Shown here piece after piece: positions 9,806-21,584 of a DNA stretch of 50,208 nucleotides (position 1 is its first letter; each line of letters opens with the position of its first letter). The position numbers and the translations under genes were made by a program. The stretch covers positions 1-50,208 of the forward strand of contig CAMDPK010000033.1 of assembly GCA_945904015.1 (NCBI GenBank), in the 5' to 3' direction. A model generated the notes under the pieces. It saw only the letters and a list, made by a program, of their open reading frames with translations. It had not been told where the DNA came from and did no database searches. This DNA is from Candidatus Kuenenia stuttgartensis (GTDB lineage Bacteria > Planctomycetota > Planctomycetia > Planctomycetales > Planctomycetaceae).

Positions 9806-12800
9806 TTACGTCGCGTTCACCCACGACGGCAGCGGGCTGATTGCGAAGCCTTCCACGCGATCGGCGATGTCGATGAAGACATCCGCGCCGCCATCGCCAC
9901 TGAGCTTGTCCGTTCCACCTTGGCCGTTGATCGTGTCGTCACCGATTCCGCCGAGGCAGGTGTCGTTACCCGCTCCACCCAGCAAGTTGTCGTTGCCGTC
10001 GCCGCCGTACAGTGTGTCGACACCGGCTCCGCCATTCAGCGTGTCGTTGCCGGTGTAGCCCGAGAGCGCGTCGTTGCCGATGCCTCCCAGCAACAGGTCA
10101 TTGCCGATGCCTCCATTGAGCGTGTCATTGTCCGTACCGGTGGTCAACGTGTCGTTGCTGCCGTTGAGCGTGTCGTTGCCGTCGCGTCCTTTGAGCGAGT
10201 CGCTGCCAACATCGCCTTGCAACGAATCGTTGCCGGCTCCGCCAGTGAGCGTGTCGTTGCCCGCACCGCCAATCAGCGTGACGTTGCCTGAAAAGCCGCT
10301 GGCATCCAGTTTGTTAGCGCTGGTGCCGCCAGTGATCTGTACGGCTTCGATGCTGACCACCACATCCGTGCCGTTGCCGGTCAGAAGCGAATTCGTGAGC
10401 GTGAAATTGACGTTGCCGCTGTCCACAACAAGGTCAACGTCGCCAGTCCGGTTGCCGCCGTCAAGCGTGTCGCTGGCGGTGCCTCCCAGCAACGTGTCGT
10501 TGCCATCTTCGCCATAGAGTTTGTCGGCGTCAGCCATGCCCGACAGCGAATCGTTGCCGGCTCCTCCGAAAAGCGTGTCTTTGAGACTGCCGCCTCTCAA
10601 CGAGTCGTCGCCATCGCCGCCGTTGAGAACGTTGACGCGCGACGACGCACCGAGCAGCGTGTCGTTGCCGCCGCCACCGTTGAGCGTCACCGCTCCCGTG
10701 CCGGAGAACGCAGTCGCTGTGAGCGTGTTGTTGCCAGAGCCACCGCTGAGGCTTGCCGACTCAAATCCAACCAGTGTGTCGGTGCCGATTCCCAGAAGCT
10801 GCGTGTTGGTCAGCGTCAAATTCGCGTCGGCAGACTCGACCAACAGATCGCCCGTGCCGGTGCCACCATCCAACAGGTCGTTGCCGAGACCGCCTGTGAC
10901 GGTATCGTTGCCCGCTTGCCCCAACACCGCGTCGAGACCCGCCGCACCAACGAGCACGTCGTTGCCGGCTCCACCCTGAATCGAGTCGTTGCCGGCTCCG
11001 CCGTCGATCGAATCGTCTTCCGAGTTGCCGTTCAAATCGTCGTTGCCAGAACCGCCTTTCAGCGTGTCCGCCCCAACATTGCCTTGCAGAGAAACTGTGA
11101 TCGCCAACGCCGAGGCGTCGAGCAGATCGTTGCCGTTGTCGCCGATCGCCGATACTGACGCCGCGAATAGCGAATCGACGGCCGACAGCGTCAGCGTGTC
11201 ATTTCCATCCTTGGTCAGAATCGTCAGCGACACAGACGGCGCGGAGAACTCGACCGGCGTACTGGTCGAGACGCTCGACAATTTCGACACACCATCGCCG
11301 ACCGTTGCATTGTCATTCAATGTGGCGTTGTCCGATGTGGCTCCGAACTGGTACGTGCGGTTCGTGACAGTCAACAAGTCGATGATGGCCGACGTCACCG
11401 CCTGATAATTGAGGACAGAGATCGTCGTGCCGACCTGCATCGTGATCTTGCCACTGGACGAGTCGAAGAACACATGCGTCACGCTGTCGAAGGTGCCATT
11501 GGTCAGCACCAGTTGATCGCCGGAACCGCCACCGCCGTTGAAGGTCGCTCCGCCAGCCGGAATCGGATTGCCGTTGGAAAAGTCGATCGTCACGGTATCG
11601 TCCCCAGACGTCCCGGTGATCACGAGGGGAGTGCCCGGATTGAGCGGAACCGTCAGGATGACTGTGCCATCGTCGTCAGTGACCACGATGTCCGGCCCGC
11701 CGAGCGTGATCGTCACATCGGTCGGGCTGGGAGGCAGCGTGACGACCGTCGGCTGAACTTCGAAAGCTCCGATATCCGCGTTCGTACCGACCGGCCGAGA
11801 CATCAGCCGCTGATCGTCTGTGGTTGAGGTCGTCGGCGTGTTTCCGTCAATCGCAAGGCTCCCGGAAAGCAATGCGTGCGTGAATGTCGGACCACCGTTG
11901 TTCTGCAACGGCCCCAGATACGGATCCAGGTTCTGAAGGTCATCCGTCCGAAATCCGGAACCACCCAACGTCGAACCAATCAAGTTGTTTCCGAGGCTGC
12001 TGATTGGGCCGTACAGATCGGCTCCAAACGTTCCCGTGGAATTCATCGCAAGGATCGAGCCACCCATCGTGACCGTGACCTGCGACTGACGGAAAATTCC
12101 ACCCCCTTCCGTCACCGCCGAATTCTTCGTGATGGTGCTGTCCGTGATCAACATCGACGTTCCCGAACCACTGTAGATTCCACCTCCTTGATTCGTGGCG
12201 TTGTTGCTCGACAAAGTTGCCAACAGCATTGACACGGTCGTCGCGCCGGAGAAATTCACGTTCGCGATGCCGCCGCCATCCGCCGCCCTGTTGTTGGAAA
12301 TCGTGCTGTAATTCACGATGAGCGTCGCATTGTTGTAGATGCCGCCCCCTTTGGCGGACGAATCGGCATCGTTGAACTTGATCGTCGATTGATTCAGGCT
12401 CAGCGAACCGCCGCCCGCGTTGACAATCGCGCCGCCGTTGGACATTGAGGTGTTGTACCTCAGCATACCGCGAGTGATCGTCGTCAGGCTGCTGTTGAAA
12501 ATCGCTCCACCGCCGAGTGAACCGTTTGCGGTATTGGACTCGAACACCGTATCGGTGATCGTCAACGTGCTGTTGATTCCTGTGCTGGCGATGGCTCCTC
12601 CGCCTCCCGTAGCAAAGTTCCCACTGAAGACGACATTCTCCAAAGTCAACATGCCGGAGTTGCGAATGCCACCGCCGTTCTCGAGCGAGAGCGATGCTCC
12701 TCTCGCGATCTTCACACCGGAGATTGATGCGGTGACTCCACTCAAAATGTCAAAGACGCGATCCTGAATCAATCCGTCGATGATGGTGTCGGCAGCGCCC

Positions 12801-13156
12801 GCACCGATCAGTGTCACACCGTCAAGAATGTCTAAGTCTCCGGACACGGCAAAATTCTCGCCCAATCCGGCATTCATCAAATACAAGGAAAAGGTTCCGG
12901 CTGGCAACGTGATCGTGTCGCCCCCCGCCAGCGCATTGGCCTGTTGAATGGCAGCTCGCAAGGTGACTTTTCCGTCAGCGTCGGCAGCGATGCCGTCAGC
13001 GAGATTCACGTCAGCGGTGTCGGCCGTGCTGTCCACAACGAACGCGGCGAGCAACACACGGTCTTCCAAGCGCTGAATGGAGCCGGTCAGCAGCGACACT
13101 CTTCGCCGAATTTTGCGACACCGGATTCTCACCCGGGCGAGCCAATCAAAGCGCAT
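9806..13156 (-). CDS. giant secreted protein: CSLREA-like/beta-helix plus RTX repeats
   Basis: 1116 residues with a strong ribosome site (GAGGAG at 13162-13167). The basic N-terminus carries RLEDRVLLAAF, a clear copy of the planctomycete LE-x-R-x-LL export-associated motif. It is followed by a CSLREA-like block (VTLRAAIQQANALAGGDTI) that usually precedes a polymorphic outer-membrane-type parallel beta-helix. Residues about 130-470 show GGGI and N-rich repeats of that helix. From about 690 to the end the chain is made of RTX nonapeptides ([11 protein letters not shown] type) in three blocks separated by beta-rich spacers (e.g. around SFTLTNSLLTGNGTDVV). Calcium-dependent folding outside the cell is expected. 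No catalytic site is visible; adhesion or matrix function is inference. Confidence 0.9.
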   Translation of the reverse strand: MRFDWLARVRIRCRKIRRRVSLLTGSIQRLEDRVLLAAFVVDSTADTADVNLADGIAADADGKVTLRAAIQQANALAGGDTITLPAGTFSLYLMNAGLGENFAVSGDLDILDGVTLIGAGAADTIIDGLIQDRVFDILSGVTASISGVKIARGASLSLENGGGIRNSGMLTLENVVFSGNFATGGGGAIASTGINSTLTITDTVFESNTANGSLGGGAIFNSSLTTITRGMLRYNTSMSNGGAIVNAGGGSLSLNQSTIKFNDADSSAKGGGIYNNATLIVNYSTISNNRAADGGGIANVNFSGATTVSMLLATLSSNNATNQGGGIYSGSGTSMLITDSTITKNSAVTEGGGIFRQSQVTVTMGGSILAMNSTGTFGADLYGPISSLGNNLIGSTLGGSGFRTDDLQNLDPYLGPLQNNGGPTFTHALLSGSLAIDGNTPTTSTTDDQRLMSRPVGTNADIGAFEVQPTVVTLPPSPTDVTITLGGPDIVVTDDDGTVILTVPLNPGTPLVITGTSGDDTVTIDFSNGNPIPAGGATFNGGGGSGDQLVLTNGTFDSVTHVFFDSSSGKITMQVGTTISVLNYQAVTSAIIDLLTVTNRTYQFGATSDNATLNDNATVGDGVSKLSSVSTSTPVEFSAPSVSLTILTKDGNDTLTLSAVDSLFAASVSAIGDNGNDLLDASALAITVSLQGNVGADTLKGGSGNDDLNGNSEDDSIDGGAGNDSIQGGAGNDVLVGAAGLDAVLGQAGNDTVTGGLGNDLLDGGTGTGDLLVESADANLTLTNTQLLGIGTDTLVGFESASLSGGSGNNTLTATAFSGTGAVTLNGGGGNDTLLGASSRVNVLNGGDGDDSLRGGSLKDTLFGGAGNDSLSGMADADKLYGEDGNDTLLGGTASDTLDGGNRTGDVDLVVDSGNVNFTLTNSLLTGNGTDVVVSIEAVQITGGTSANKLDASGFSGNVTLIGGAGNDTLTGGAGNDSLQGDVGSDSLKGRDGNDTLNGSNDTLTTGTDNDTLNGGIGNDLLLGGIGNDALSGYTGNDTLNGGAGVDTLYGGDGNDNLLGGAGNDTCLGGIGDDTINGQGGTDKLSGDGGADVFIDIADRVEGFAISPLPSWVNAT

Positions 13157-13477
13157 AGCAACTCCTCAATACCGGAGGATGCCCAGCCAGCGATCCACCT
13201 CGAATGCACCGGCCCGCTGGTGACAATTCGAAGTCCAGAGTTGGTCAGGACTCGCTCGCTTGCTCCCGCCGTTAGGCGGCAGACGTCATATTCGAGGGCA
13301 CATGCTACCGGTGCTGCTCCCAGACAGCCAGTCTTATTTTCCAGTAGAAATTCGACGAAACCTCCCGGGGATTCGAGGGGTCCATCTCGTCGTTGTTGGT
13401 CGGCCGACGGTGATGGTAGAGTTGAAACGACTTCCGACGGTGACGGCAAAACCCCTTCAGGCAGAAAGGCCTTTCCG
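13157..13477. other. divergent intergenic region
   Basis: 321 bp between the giant RTX gene (minus) and the DUF1553 gene (plus). It contains the ribosome sites of both (CTCCTC at 13162-13167 for the minus gene, AAGG at 13466-13469 for the plus gene) and an AT-richer stretch near 13327-13352. No inverted-pair element and no confident promoter boxes were seen. Confidence 0.5.
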
Positions 13478-15520
13478 ATGCGAACGATTCTGACGCGATT
13501 CGGTTGGCAACGCGGATTATGGGCGGTTCTTTGCGCAGCTCTCGTGGCCGGAAGCATTTCGGCAACGTCTTGGTCGAACGCCGAAGAACCCGCTGCGAAG
13601 GCCAAGAAACTCGGACTTGATCGCCAATCGAGCAAGAAAGCGGCCCTCAAAAAAGGGGCGATCGCGAAACGGCTCGCCGCCAAGGGAAAAGAGGCTGGCA
13701 AGCCAGCCGCCAAAATCGCTCCGGCCGAAACGAAATCGATCGAACCAAAATCCGCCCTGCTGAACTCGACCGGCAGTCCCGCTGACGCAAAGACCGCCGC
13801 CGCCGAAGTGGACCGGCTCATCGACGAGCAACTCGCAGCGTCGAAAATCACGCCGGCCGGTCTCGTCAACGACGAAGATTTCCTCCGCCGAGTTCACTTC
13901 GACATCGCCGGCACGATTCCGACCGCAAAAGAGGTCACGCTCTTCGGACTCGATCCCGAACAAAACAAGCGGACCAAGGTCGTCGAGCAACTTCTCGGCA
14001 CGAACGATTACGCGTTGAATTGGGCACGCTACTGGCGCGACGTGCTGTTCCTGCGAGCGACCAACGAACGAGCTCGCGTCATGGCTCCGACGTTTGAAGA
14101 TTGGATGGTCAAACAACTCCAAGCTGACGCCGGTTGGGATGACATAGCTCGCTCGCTGATCACCGGCAAAGGGGAAATCTCCGAGCACGGCGAAACCGCG
14201 TTGATCTTCATCCATGAAGGCAACCCCGAAGAGATCGCCGGCGAAGTGTCACGTATTTTTCTCGGCATCCAAATGCAGTGCGCCAACTGCCACGATCATC
14301 CGACCGACAAATGGACTCGCGACCAATTCCATTCGCTGGCCGCATTCTTCCCACGCATCACGCTGCAACGCGAACCGAACAATCCGGTCGGCTTCACGAT
14401 TGCGTCCTTCGATGGTCAGGGTGGTCCTGGAGGCCGGCCACAACTCGCGCAGTTGTTGGAGAATGCAGAGTTCGTGTTTCAACGAAATGACACGAACCGA
14501 GATGGAAAACTCTCCAAAGCGGAGGCCGACAATTCATTCTTGGCACGCCCGTGGGACCGGCTGATTGAGCAAGGCGACAACGACAAAGACGGTCAACTTT
14601 CGCTCAAAGAAATCAAAGACATGCCGCAGCCGCCAATGCAACCCGGCCGTGGCAAATCCGAGCATCACATGCCGGATCTCAAACAACCCAACGCGGAAGG
14701 CAAGCTGATGACTCCCGCACTCTTCACAACCAACGTCAAAGGCCGAGTCGGCATGGAAGACGAAGACCGCCGCGAGTTGCTCGGCAAGTGGATCACGTCG
14801 CCGAACAATACTTGGTTCGCGAAGTCACTGGTCAATCGCCTCTGGGGTGAGCTGCTCGGCGAAGGCTTCTACATGCCGATCGACGACCTGGGCCCGGAAC
14901 GCAAGCCGCGCATGGTCGCCGCTCTCGACTATCTCGCCGCCGAATTCGTCAAGCACGACCACGATCTGAGATGGCTGCTGAGAACAATCACGACCACAAA
15001 CGCCTACCAGCGTCAGATCCGCTACAACGAACCGACCGAGAACCCGGTCCCGTTTGCTTCGGCGATTCCCGTGCGGCTGCGATCCGATCAAGTTTTCAAT
15101 GCTGTCGTCAAAGTGCTCGGCATGGATGAAGGGTCGCGGCGCGTTCAAGGCCCAGGGCTTCGCTTTGGCCCACGCGACCCGCGCGGCATGGCCGAAAGTT
15201 TGTTTGGTTACGACCCGTCCACACCGCAGGACGAACTGCTCGGCAACGTCCCGCAGGCTCTGTATCTGATGAACCTGCCGGCGATCACCAATGCCGTGCG
15301 TGCCGACGGCAACACACGCCTCGGCCAAATCTTGACCAACAACAAAAACGACAAGGACGCGGTTGCCGAGTTGTACCTGTCCTTCCTCGCCCGCGACCCC
15401 TCGAAGAATGAACTGAACATCGCCACCGAGTACCTCACGAAAGTCGGCAACCGCCGTGAAGCCTTTGAAGACCTCGCCTGGAGCCTGTTGAACTCCAGCG
15501 AGTTCATCTCGAAACGATGA
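13478..15520 (+). CDS. DUF1549/DUF1553 domain protein with EF-hand insertion
   Basis: 680 residues. An export signal is present at residues 1-35 (WQRGLWAVLCAALVAGSISATSWSNA). A Lys/Ala-rich linker is followed by DUF1549 (about 105-300: VDRLIDEQLAAS, RRVHFDIAGTIPT, LNWARYWRDVLF), which ends in CANCHDHP, a CxxCH motif of c-type haem form. DUF1553 follows (about 395-675: LVNRLWGELLGEGF, DDLGPERKP, YQRQIRYNEP). Between the two lies a pair of canonical EF-hand loops (DTNRDGKLSKAE and DNDKDGQLSLKE, about 335-380), indicating Ca2+ binding. DUF1549/1553 proteins are almost always encoded next to a DUF1501 gene, as here; their biochemical role is not established. Start ATG 13478 has AAGG 8-9 nt upstream; a frame reading back to 12944 would overlap the divergent RTX gene and is rejected. 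Confidence 0.93.
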   Translation: MRTILTRFGWQRGLWAVLCAALVAGSISATSWSNAEEPAAKAKKLGLDRQSSKKAALKKGAIAKRLAAKGKEAGKPAAKIAPAETKSIEPKSALLNSTGSPADAKTAAAEVDRLIDEQLAASKITPAGLVNDEDFLRRVHFDIAGTIPTAKEVTLFGLDPEQNKRTKVVEQLLGTNDYALNWARYWRDVLFLRATNERARVMAPTFEDWMVKQLQADAGWDDIARSLITGKGEISEHGETALIFIHEGNPEEIAGEVSRIFLGIQMQCANCHDHPTDKWTRDQFHSLAAFFPRITLQREPNNPVGFTIASFDGQGGPGGRPQLAQLLENAEFVFQRNDTNRDGKLSKAEADNSFLARPWDRLIEQGDNDKDGQLSLKEIKDMPQPPMQPGRGKSEHHMPDLKQPNAEGKLMTPALFTTNVKGRVGMEDEDRRELLGKWITSPNNTWFAKSLVNRLWGELLGEGFYMPIDDLGPERKPRMVAALDYLAAEFVKHDHDLRWLLRTITTTNAYQRQIRYNEPTENPVPFASAIPVRLRSDQVFNAVVKVLGMDEGSRRVQGPGLRFGPRDPRGMAESLFGYDPSTPQDELLGNVPQALYLMNLPAITNAVRADGNTRLGQILTNNKNDKDAVAELYLSFLARDPSKNELNIATEYLTKVGNRREAFEDLAWSLLNSSEFISKR

Positions 15521-15524
15521 CTCA

Positions 15525-15640
15525 ACGTAGCCGTCATCGCTCCGCGTGACGAGCCGTCGCAAATTGGACGCTCGAATTTCCCGAACACGATCCACGTTAA
15601 AACCAATTCGGCTCGTCACGCGGAGCGATGACGGCTACGT
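15525..15640. repeat. perfect 32-bp inverted pair between DUF1553 and DUF1501 genes
   Basis: Arm 1 at 15525-15556 (starts ACGTAGCCGTCATCGCTCCG) and arm 2 at 15609-15640 are exact inverse complements over 32 bp; the spacer is 52 bp. Arm 1 begins 4 nt after the DUF1553 stop codon and arm 2 ends 16 nt before the DUF1501 start, so the element occupies nearly the whole gap inside a probable two-gene operon. It could act as an attenuating hairpin or an mRNA-processing site. Confidence 0.93.
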
Positions 15641-15656
15641 AAAAGGACGACATTCC

Positions 15657-16958
15657 ATGCTCAGTCATCACGAACAAGTTCGCATCTCGTCGCGCGGCGT
15701 CAGCCGTCGCGGGTTCTTGCACACGGTCACGGCCAGTGCGGCTGCTGTCGGCACGCTCAACTTGCGGGACTTGATGAGCCTGCAAGCGGCCGAGCTCAAG
15801 AAGCAGGGCAAATCGATGATCCTGCTCTGGATGAACGGAGCCCCCAGCCAGTTCGAGACGTTCGATCCAAAGCCGGACAACGCCGAAGTCACCGGCGAGA
15901 CGAAAGCCATCGACACCAACGTCCCCGGCATTCAAATCGCCAACGGCTGGGACAACGTCGCCAAGGTGATGAACGAGATCGCCCTCATCCGCTCGCTGAC
16001 CAACAAAGAAGGTCAGCATCAACGAGCGACCTTCCAAATGCACACCGGCTACATCCCGTCGAGCAGCGTCAAATACCCGTCGCTCGGCTGCAATATCGCC
16101 AAGATGCTCGGTGATCTCGAACGCGATCTGCCGACTGTCGTCTCCGTCGGCAACACCGAAGGAGCCGGATTCCTCGGCGTCGATTACGAACCGTTCGTCG
16201 TCGCTCGTCCGGGTGAGTTGCCGGACAATCTCGCCGCTTCGGCGAACGCGAATCGCTTCAATCGCCGAGTCGGATTGCTCGACCAGATCGAAAAAGAATT
16301 CTCCGACCGAGGCGGCCAAGTCGTCGCGACGAACCACAAACAGCTTTACTCGAAGGCCTCGAAGTTGGTGCTCAGCCCGGAAGTCAAACGCTTCCAGTTC
16401 GACGATGAGTCGCCAACGACTCGCGACCGCTACGGCAGCTCCGAATTCGGCAAAGGCTGCCTGCTCGCACGACGCATGGTGGAATCCGGCGTGCCGTTCA
16501 TCGAAGTCTCATCCCGCGGTCAAGGCGGTGGCGGCGGCAATTGGGACACGCACCAAGACGTCTTCAGCCGCACCGCCTCACTGATTCAAGCCACCGATCC
16601 CGGCATGGCCGCGCTCATCGGCGATTTGAAAGAACGCGGACTGCTCGACCGGACGCTCGTCGTCTGGATGGGCGAGTTCGGCCGCACCCCGCGCATCAAC
16701 CCGCGCGGCGGCCGAGATCACTACCCGCGCGTCTTCAACGCCGCGATGGCCGGCTGCGGAGTCAAAGGAGGCCAAGTCATCGGAGCCTCGACGAAAGACG
16801 GCAGCGCGGTCGATCACGATGCGGTCACGGTCCACGACTTGTTCGCGTCGATCTGCCAAGCCCTCGACGTCAATCCGTCTCACGAAAACATCAGCCCGCT
16901 CGGCCGTCCGATCAAGATCGTCGACGGCGGCAAACCGGTCGCGAAGTTGTTTTCGTAG
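15657..16958 (+). CDS. DUF1501 domain protein (Tat-exported)
   Basis: 433 residues from ATG 15657 (AAAAGGAC upstream). A twin-arginine signal is present (VSRRGFLHTVTASAAAVGTL). The DUF1501 fold is a member of the alkaline phosphatase/sulfatase-like superfamily: SMILLWMNGAPSQFETFDPK near the start, an HQRATFQMHTGY block, and C-terminal GEFGRTPRINPRGGRDHYPR with its conserved His/Asp/Arg residues. It is paired with the DUF1549/1553 gene just upstream, the usual arrangement in Planctomycetota, so the two products probably act together in the periplasm. No substrate is known. The TAG stop lies inside the first arm of the next inverted pair. Confidence 0.93.
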   Translation: MLSHHEQVRISSRGVSRRGFLHTVTASAAAVGTLNLRDLMSLQAAELKKQGKSMILLWMNGAPSQFETFDPKPDNAEVTGETKAIDTNVPGIQIANGWDNVAKVMNEIALIRSLTNKEGQHQRATFQMHTGYIPSSSVKYPSLGCNIAKMLGDLERDLPTVVSVGNTEGAGFLGVDYEPFVVARPGELPDNLAASANANRFNRRVGLLDQIEKEFSDRGGQVVATNHKQLYSKASKLVLSPEVKRFQFDDESPTTRDRYGSSEFGKGCLLARRMVESGVPFIEVSSRGQGGGGGNWDTHQDVFSRTASLIQATDPGMAALIGDLKERGLLDRTLVVWMGEFGRTPRINPRGGRDHYPRVFNAAMAGCGVKGGQVIGASTKDGSAVDHDAVTVHDLFASICQALDVNPSHENISPLGRPIKIVDGGKPVAKLFS

Positions 16959-17012
16959 TTCGGACGCCTACGTCCGAACAATGGCCTGACCGGACGTAGG
17001 CGTCCGGTCTAC
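16955..17012. repeat. inverted pair element, CGGACGCCTACGTCCG word
   Basis: Arm 1 (16955-16977) and arm 2 (16990-17012) contain the exact inverse words CGGACGCCTACGTCCG and CGGACGTAGGCGTCCG, flanked by GTAG/CTAC. The spacer is about 12 bp. The word is itself nearly palindromic. The first arm includes the stop codon of the DUF1501 gene, so the element starts inside the coding frame. A stem of 16 bp or more would form right at the end of the message and is a plausible terminator or 3' stabiliser. Confidence 0.88.
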
Positions 17013-17100
17013 TTCGCTGCGTGCCCCAATCAGCCCGACTGCCTCACCGCAGCCGGGCTGCTTCGTTTTGAGAGATGCCGTTTCTACACTCCCGCCTCGT

Positions 17101-17137
17101 TTTGAGATTTGAAATTTGAGATTTGAAATCTGAGATC
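17101..17137. repeat. AT-rich short tandem repeat upstream of leuS
   Basis: The word TTGAGATTTGAAAT occurs twice with small changes just before the leuS start, an AT island in GC-rich DNA. No ribosome site other than weak purines lies between it and the ATG at 17143. It may serve as an unstructured translation-initiation region; this is inferred. Confidence 0.5.
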
Positions 17138-17142
17138 CCCCC

Positions 17143-20193
<3,051 letters not shown>

Positions 20194-20200
20194 GTGAATC

Positions 20201-21583
20201 GTGACGAGCCGCATTGAACGAGTTCACGCCCGCGAAGTCTTCGACAGCCGAGGCAAACCGACGGTTGAAGTGGAAGTGACCTGCGCGGGTGCTCGGCCGG
20301 GACGAGCGATGGTCCCCAGCGGTGCGAGCACCGGACGGTTCGAGGCGGTCGAGTTGCGGGATCGCGGCGACTCGCGACTGGACGGCTTGGGCGTTCGACA
20401 AGCGGTGCGGAATGTCTGCACGGAAATTGCTTCGGCGATCATCGGTCTCGATGCGAACGACCAAGCGGAGATTGATCGACGACTGATTGAACTCGACGGC
20501 ACGCCGCAGAAATCGCGGCTCGGTGCGAATGCGATTCTCGGCACCTCGCTGGCGGTTGCGTCTGCGTCGGCCGAAGCACTCGGGTTGTCGCCGGTCGCGC
20601 GGTTTCGCGAAATTTGGACCGGCGGCGTCGGGCACGTTTCCAACGTGCCGATGGATGGCGGGCACGTTGGAAACGTGCCCCACGGAATCGGTACGCGGAT
20701 GCTGCTGCCGTTGCCGATGGTCAACATGATCTCCGGCGGCTTGCATGCGGGACGGCAGTTGGAGTTCCAAGACTTCTTGATTCTGCCAGTTGGAGCAACG
20801 TCGTACTCGCAAGCGTTCGAGTGGGTCGTCACGGTCTATCGGCGGCTCGGCCGAGTGCTGACCGAGCGCGGACATGAAGGCATTCTGATCGGCGACGAAG
20901 GAGGCTACGGCCCGAAGTTGCGCACGAACGAAGAGGCGATTGAGCTCGTCGTCGCGGCGATCGAGGCCGCCGGATTGAAACCCGGCAACGATGTCGCGAT
21001 TGGCCTGGACGTCGCCAGCACGCACTTCTTCGTGGGCGGCCAATACCGCTTGCCGAGCGTTTCGTCGTCACCGCTGACCGCCGAGCAGATGGTTGATCTG
21101 CTGGAAGAATGGGTGTCCCGGTATCCGATCATCAGCCTCGAAGACCCGCTGGCCGAGGACGACTGGACCGGTTGGAAGCTCATCACCGAACGGCTCAGCA
21201 AGCGCGTGCAACTGATCGGCGACGACCTGTTCGTGACGAATGTCGCCCGGCTGCGCGAGGGGATCGAGCGCGGCGTGGCGAACAGCGTCCTCATCAAGGT
21301 GAATCAAATTGGCACGCTCAGCGAAACGTTGGCGACGCTGCGGCTGGCGATCGACAACGGTTATTGGCCAGTCGTCTCGGCTCGCAGCGGCGAGACCGAG
21401 GACGCCATGATCGCGGATCTGGTCGTCGCAACGGGCGCGGGGCAGTTGAAAGTCGGCTCCGTCGCACGCAGTGAGCGGCTCGCGAAATACAACCAGTTGT
21501 TGCGGCTGGAAGAATCGCTCGGGGCAGATGCGGGGTATCTCGGCGGAGCGATTTTCAAATCGCCGTCTGGCCGATTGCCGTGA
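20201..21583 (+). CDS. enolase-family protein with an in-frame palindromic insert
   Basis: 460 residues, GTG start 7 bp after leuS. Enolase converts 2-phosphoglycerate to phosphoenolpyruvate. Most of the active site is kept: the PSGASTG serine loop, GLHAG histidine, GDEGGYG (general acid/base Glu), metal ligands in GLDVAS, SLEDPLAEDD and IGDDLFVTN, catalytic Lys in LIKVNQIGT and the second Lys in GQLKVGS. Two residues that are nearly invariant in enolases differ: Glu168 (yeast numbering, LALQEF) is Asp191 here (LEFQDF), and His373 (VSHRSGETED) is Ala394 (VSARSGETED). Residues about 142-165 (GHVSNVPMDGGHVGNVPHG) are an extra peptide encoded by an inverted-pair element. It is a divergent paralog or an enolase with altered chemistry; a second canonical eno elsewhere would settle this. 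Confidence 0.85.
   Translation: MTSRIERVHAREVFDSRGKPTVEVEVTCAGARPGRAMVPSGASTGRFEAVELRDRGDSRLDGLGVRQAVRNVCTEIASAIIGLDANDQAEIDRRLIELDGTPQKSRLGANAILGTSLAVASASAEALGLSPVARFREIWTGGVGHVSNVPMDGGHVGNVPHGIGTRMLLPLPMVNMISGGLHAGRQLEFQDFLILPVGATSYSQAFEWVVTVYRRLGRVLTERGHEGILIGDEGGYGPKLRTNEEAIELVVAAIEAAGLKPGNDVAIGLDVASTHFFVGGQYRLPSVSSSPLTAEQMVDLLEEWVSRYPIISLEDPLAEDDWTGWKLITERLSKRVQLIGDDLFVTNVARLREGIERGVANSVLIKVNQIGTLSETLATLRLAIDNGYWPVVSARSGETEDAMIADLVVATGAGQLKVGSVARSERLAKYNQLLRLEESLGADAGYLGGAIFKSPSGRLP
20630..20680. repeat. inverted pair element inside the enolase-like coding sequence
   Basis: Arm 1 at 20630-20649 (GGGCACGTTTCCAACGTGCC) and arm 2 at 20661-20680 are exact inverse complements, 11 bp apart. 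The frame stays open through it and it adds about 20 residues between the first domain and the LPLPMVNMISGG strand, where other enolases have a short linker. This matches the behaviour of Rickettsia palindromic elements, which also insert in frame. Confidence 0.92.
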
Positions 21584-21584
21584 G

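Noticed and set aside
9806..13156. Long Pro/Ser-rich frames on the plus strand opposite the giant RTX gene (also at 6979-7851)
   Set aside because: They are mirror images of the RTX repeats; their composition follows from repeating GGxGND codons and they have no own motifs.
12944..13477. Upstream extension of the DUF1549/1553 protein
   Set aside because: It overlaps the divergent RTX gene and the export signal begins at 13478.
15525..15640. Inverted pairs as ends of insertion sequences
   Set aside because: The spacers are 6-110 bp and hold no transposase; no target duplications were seen.
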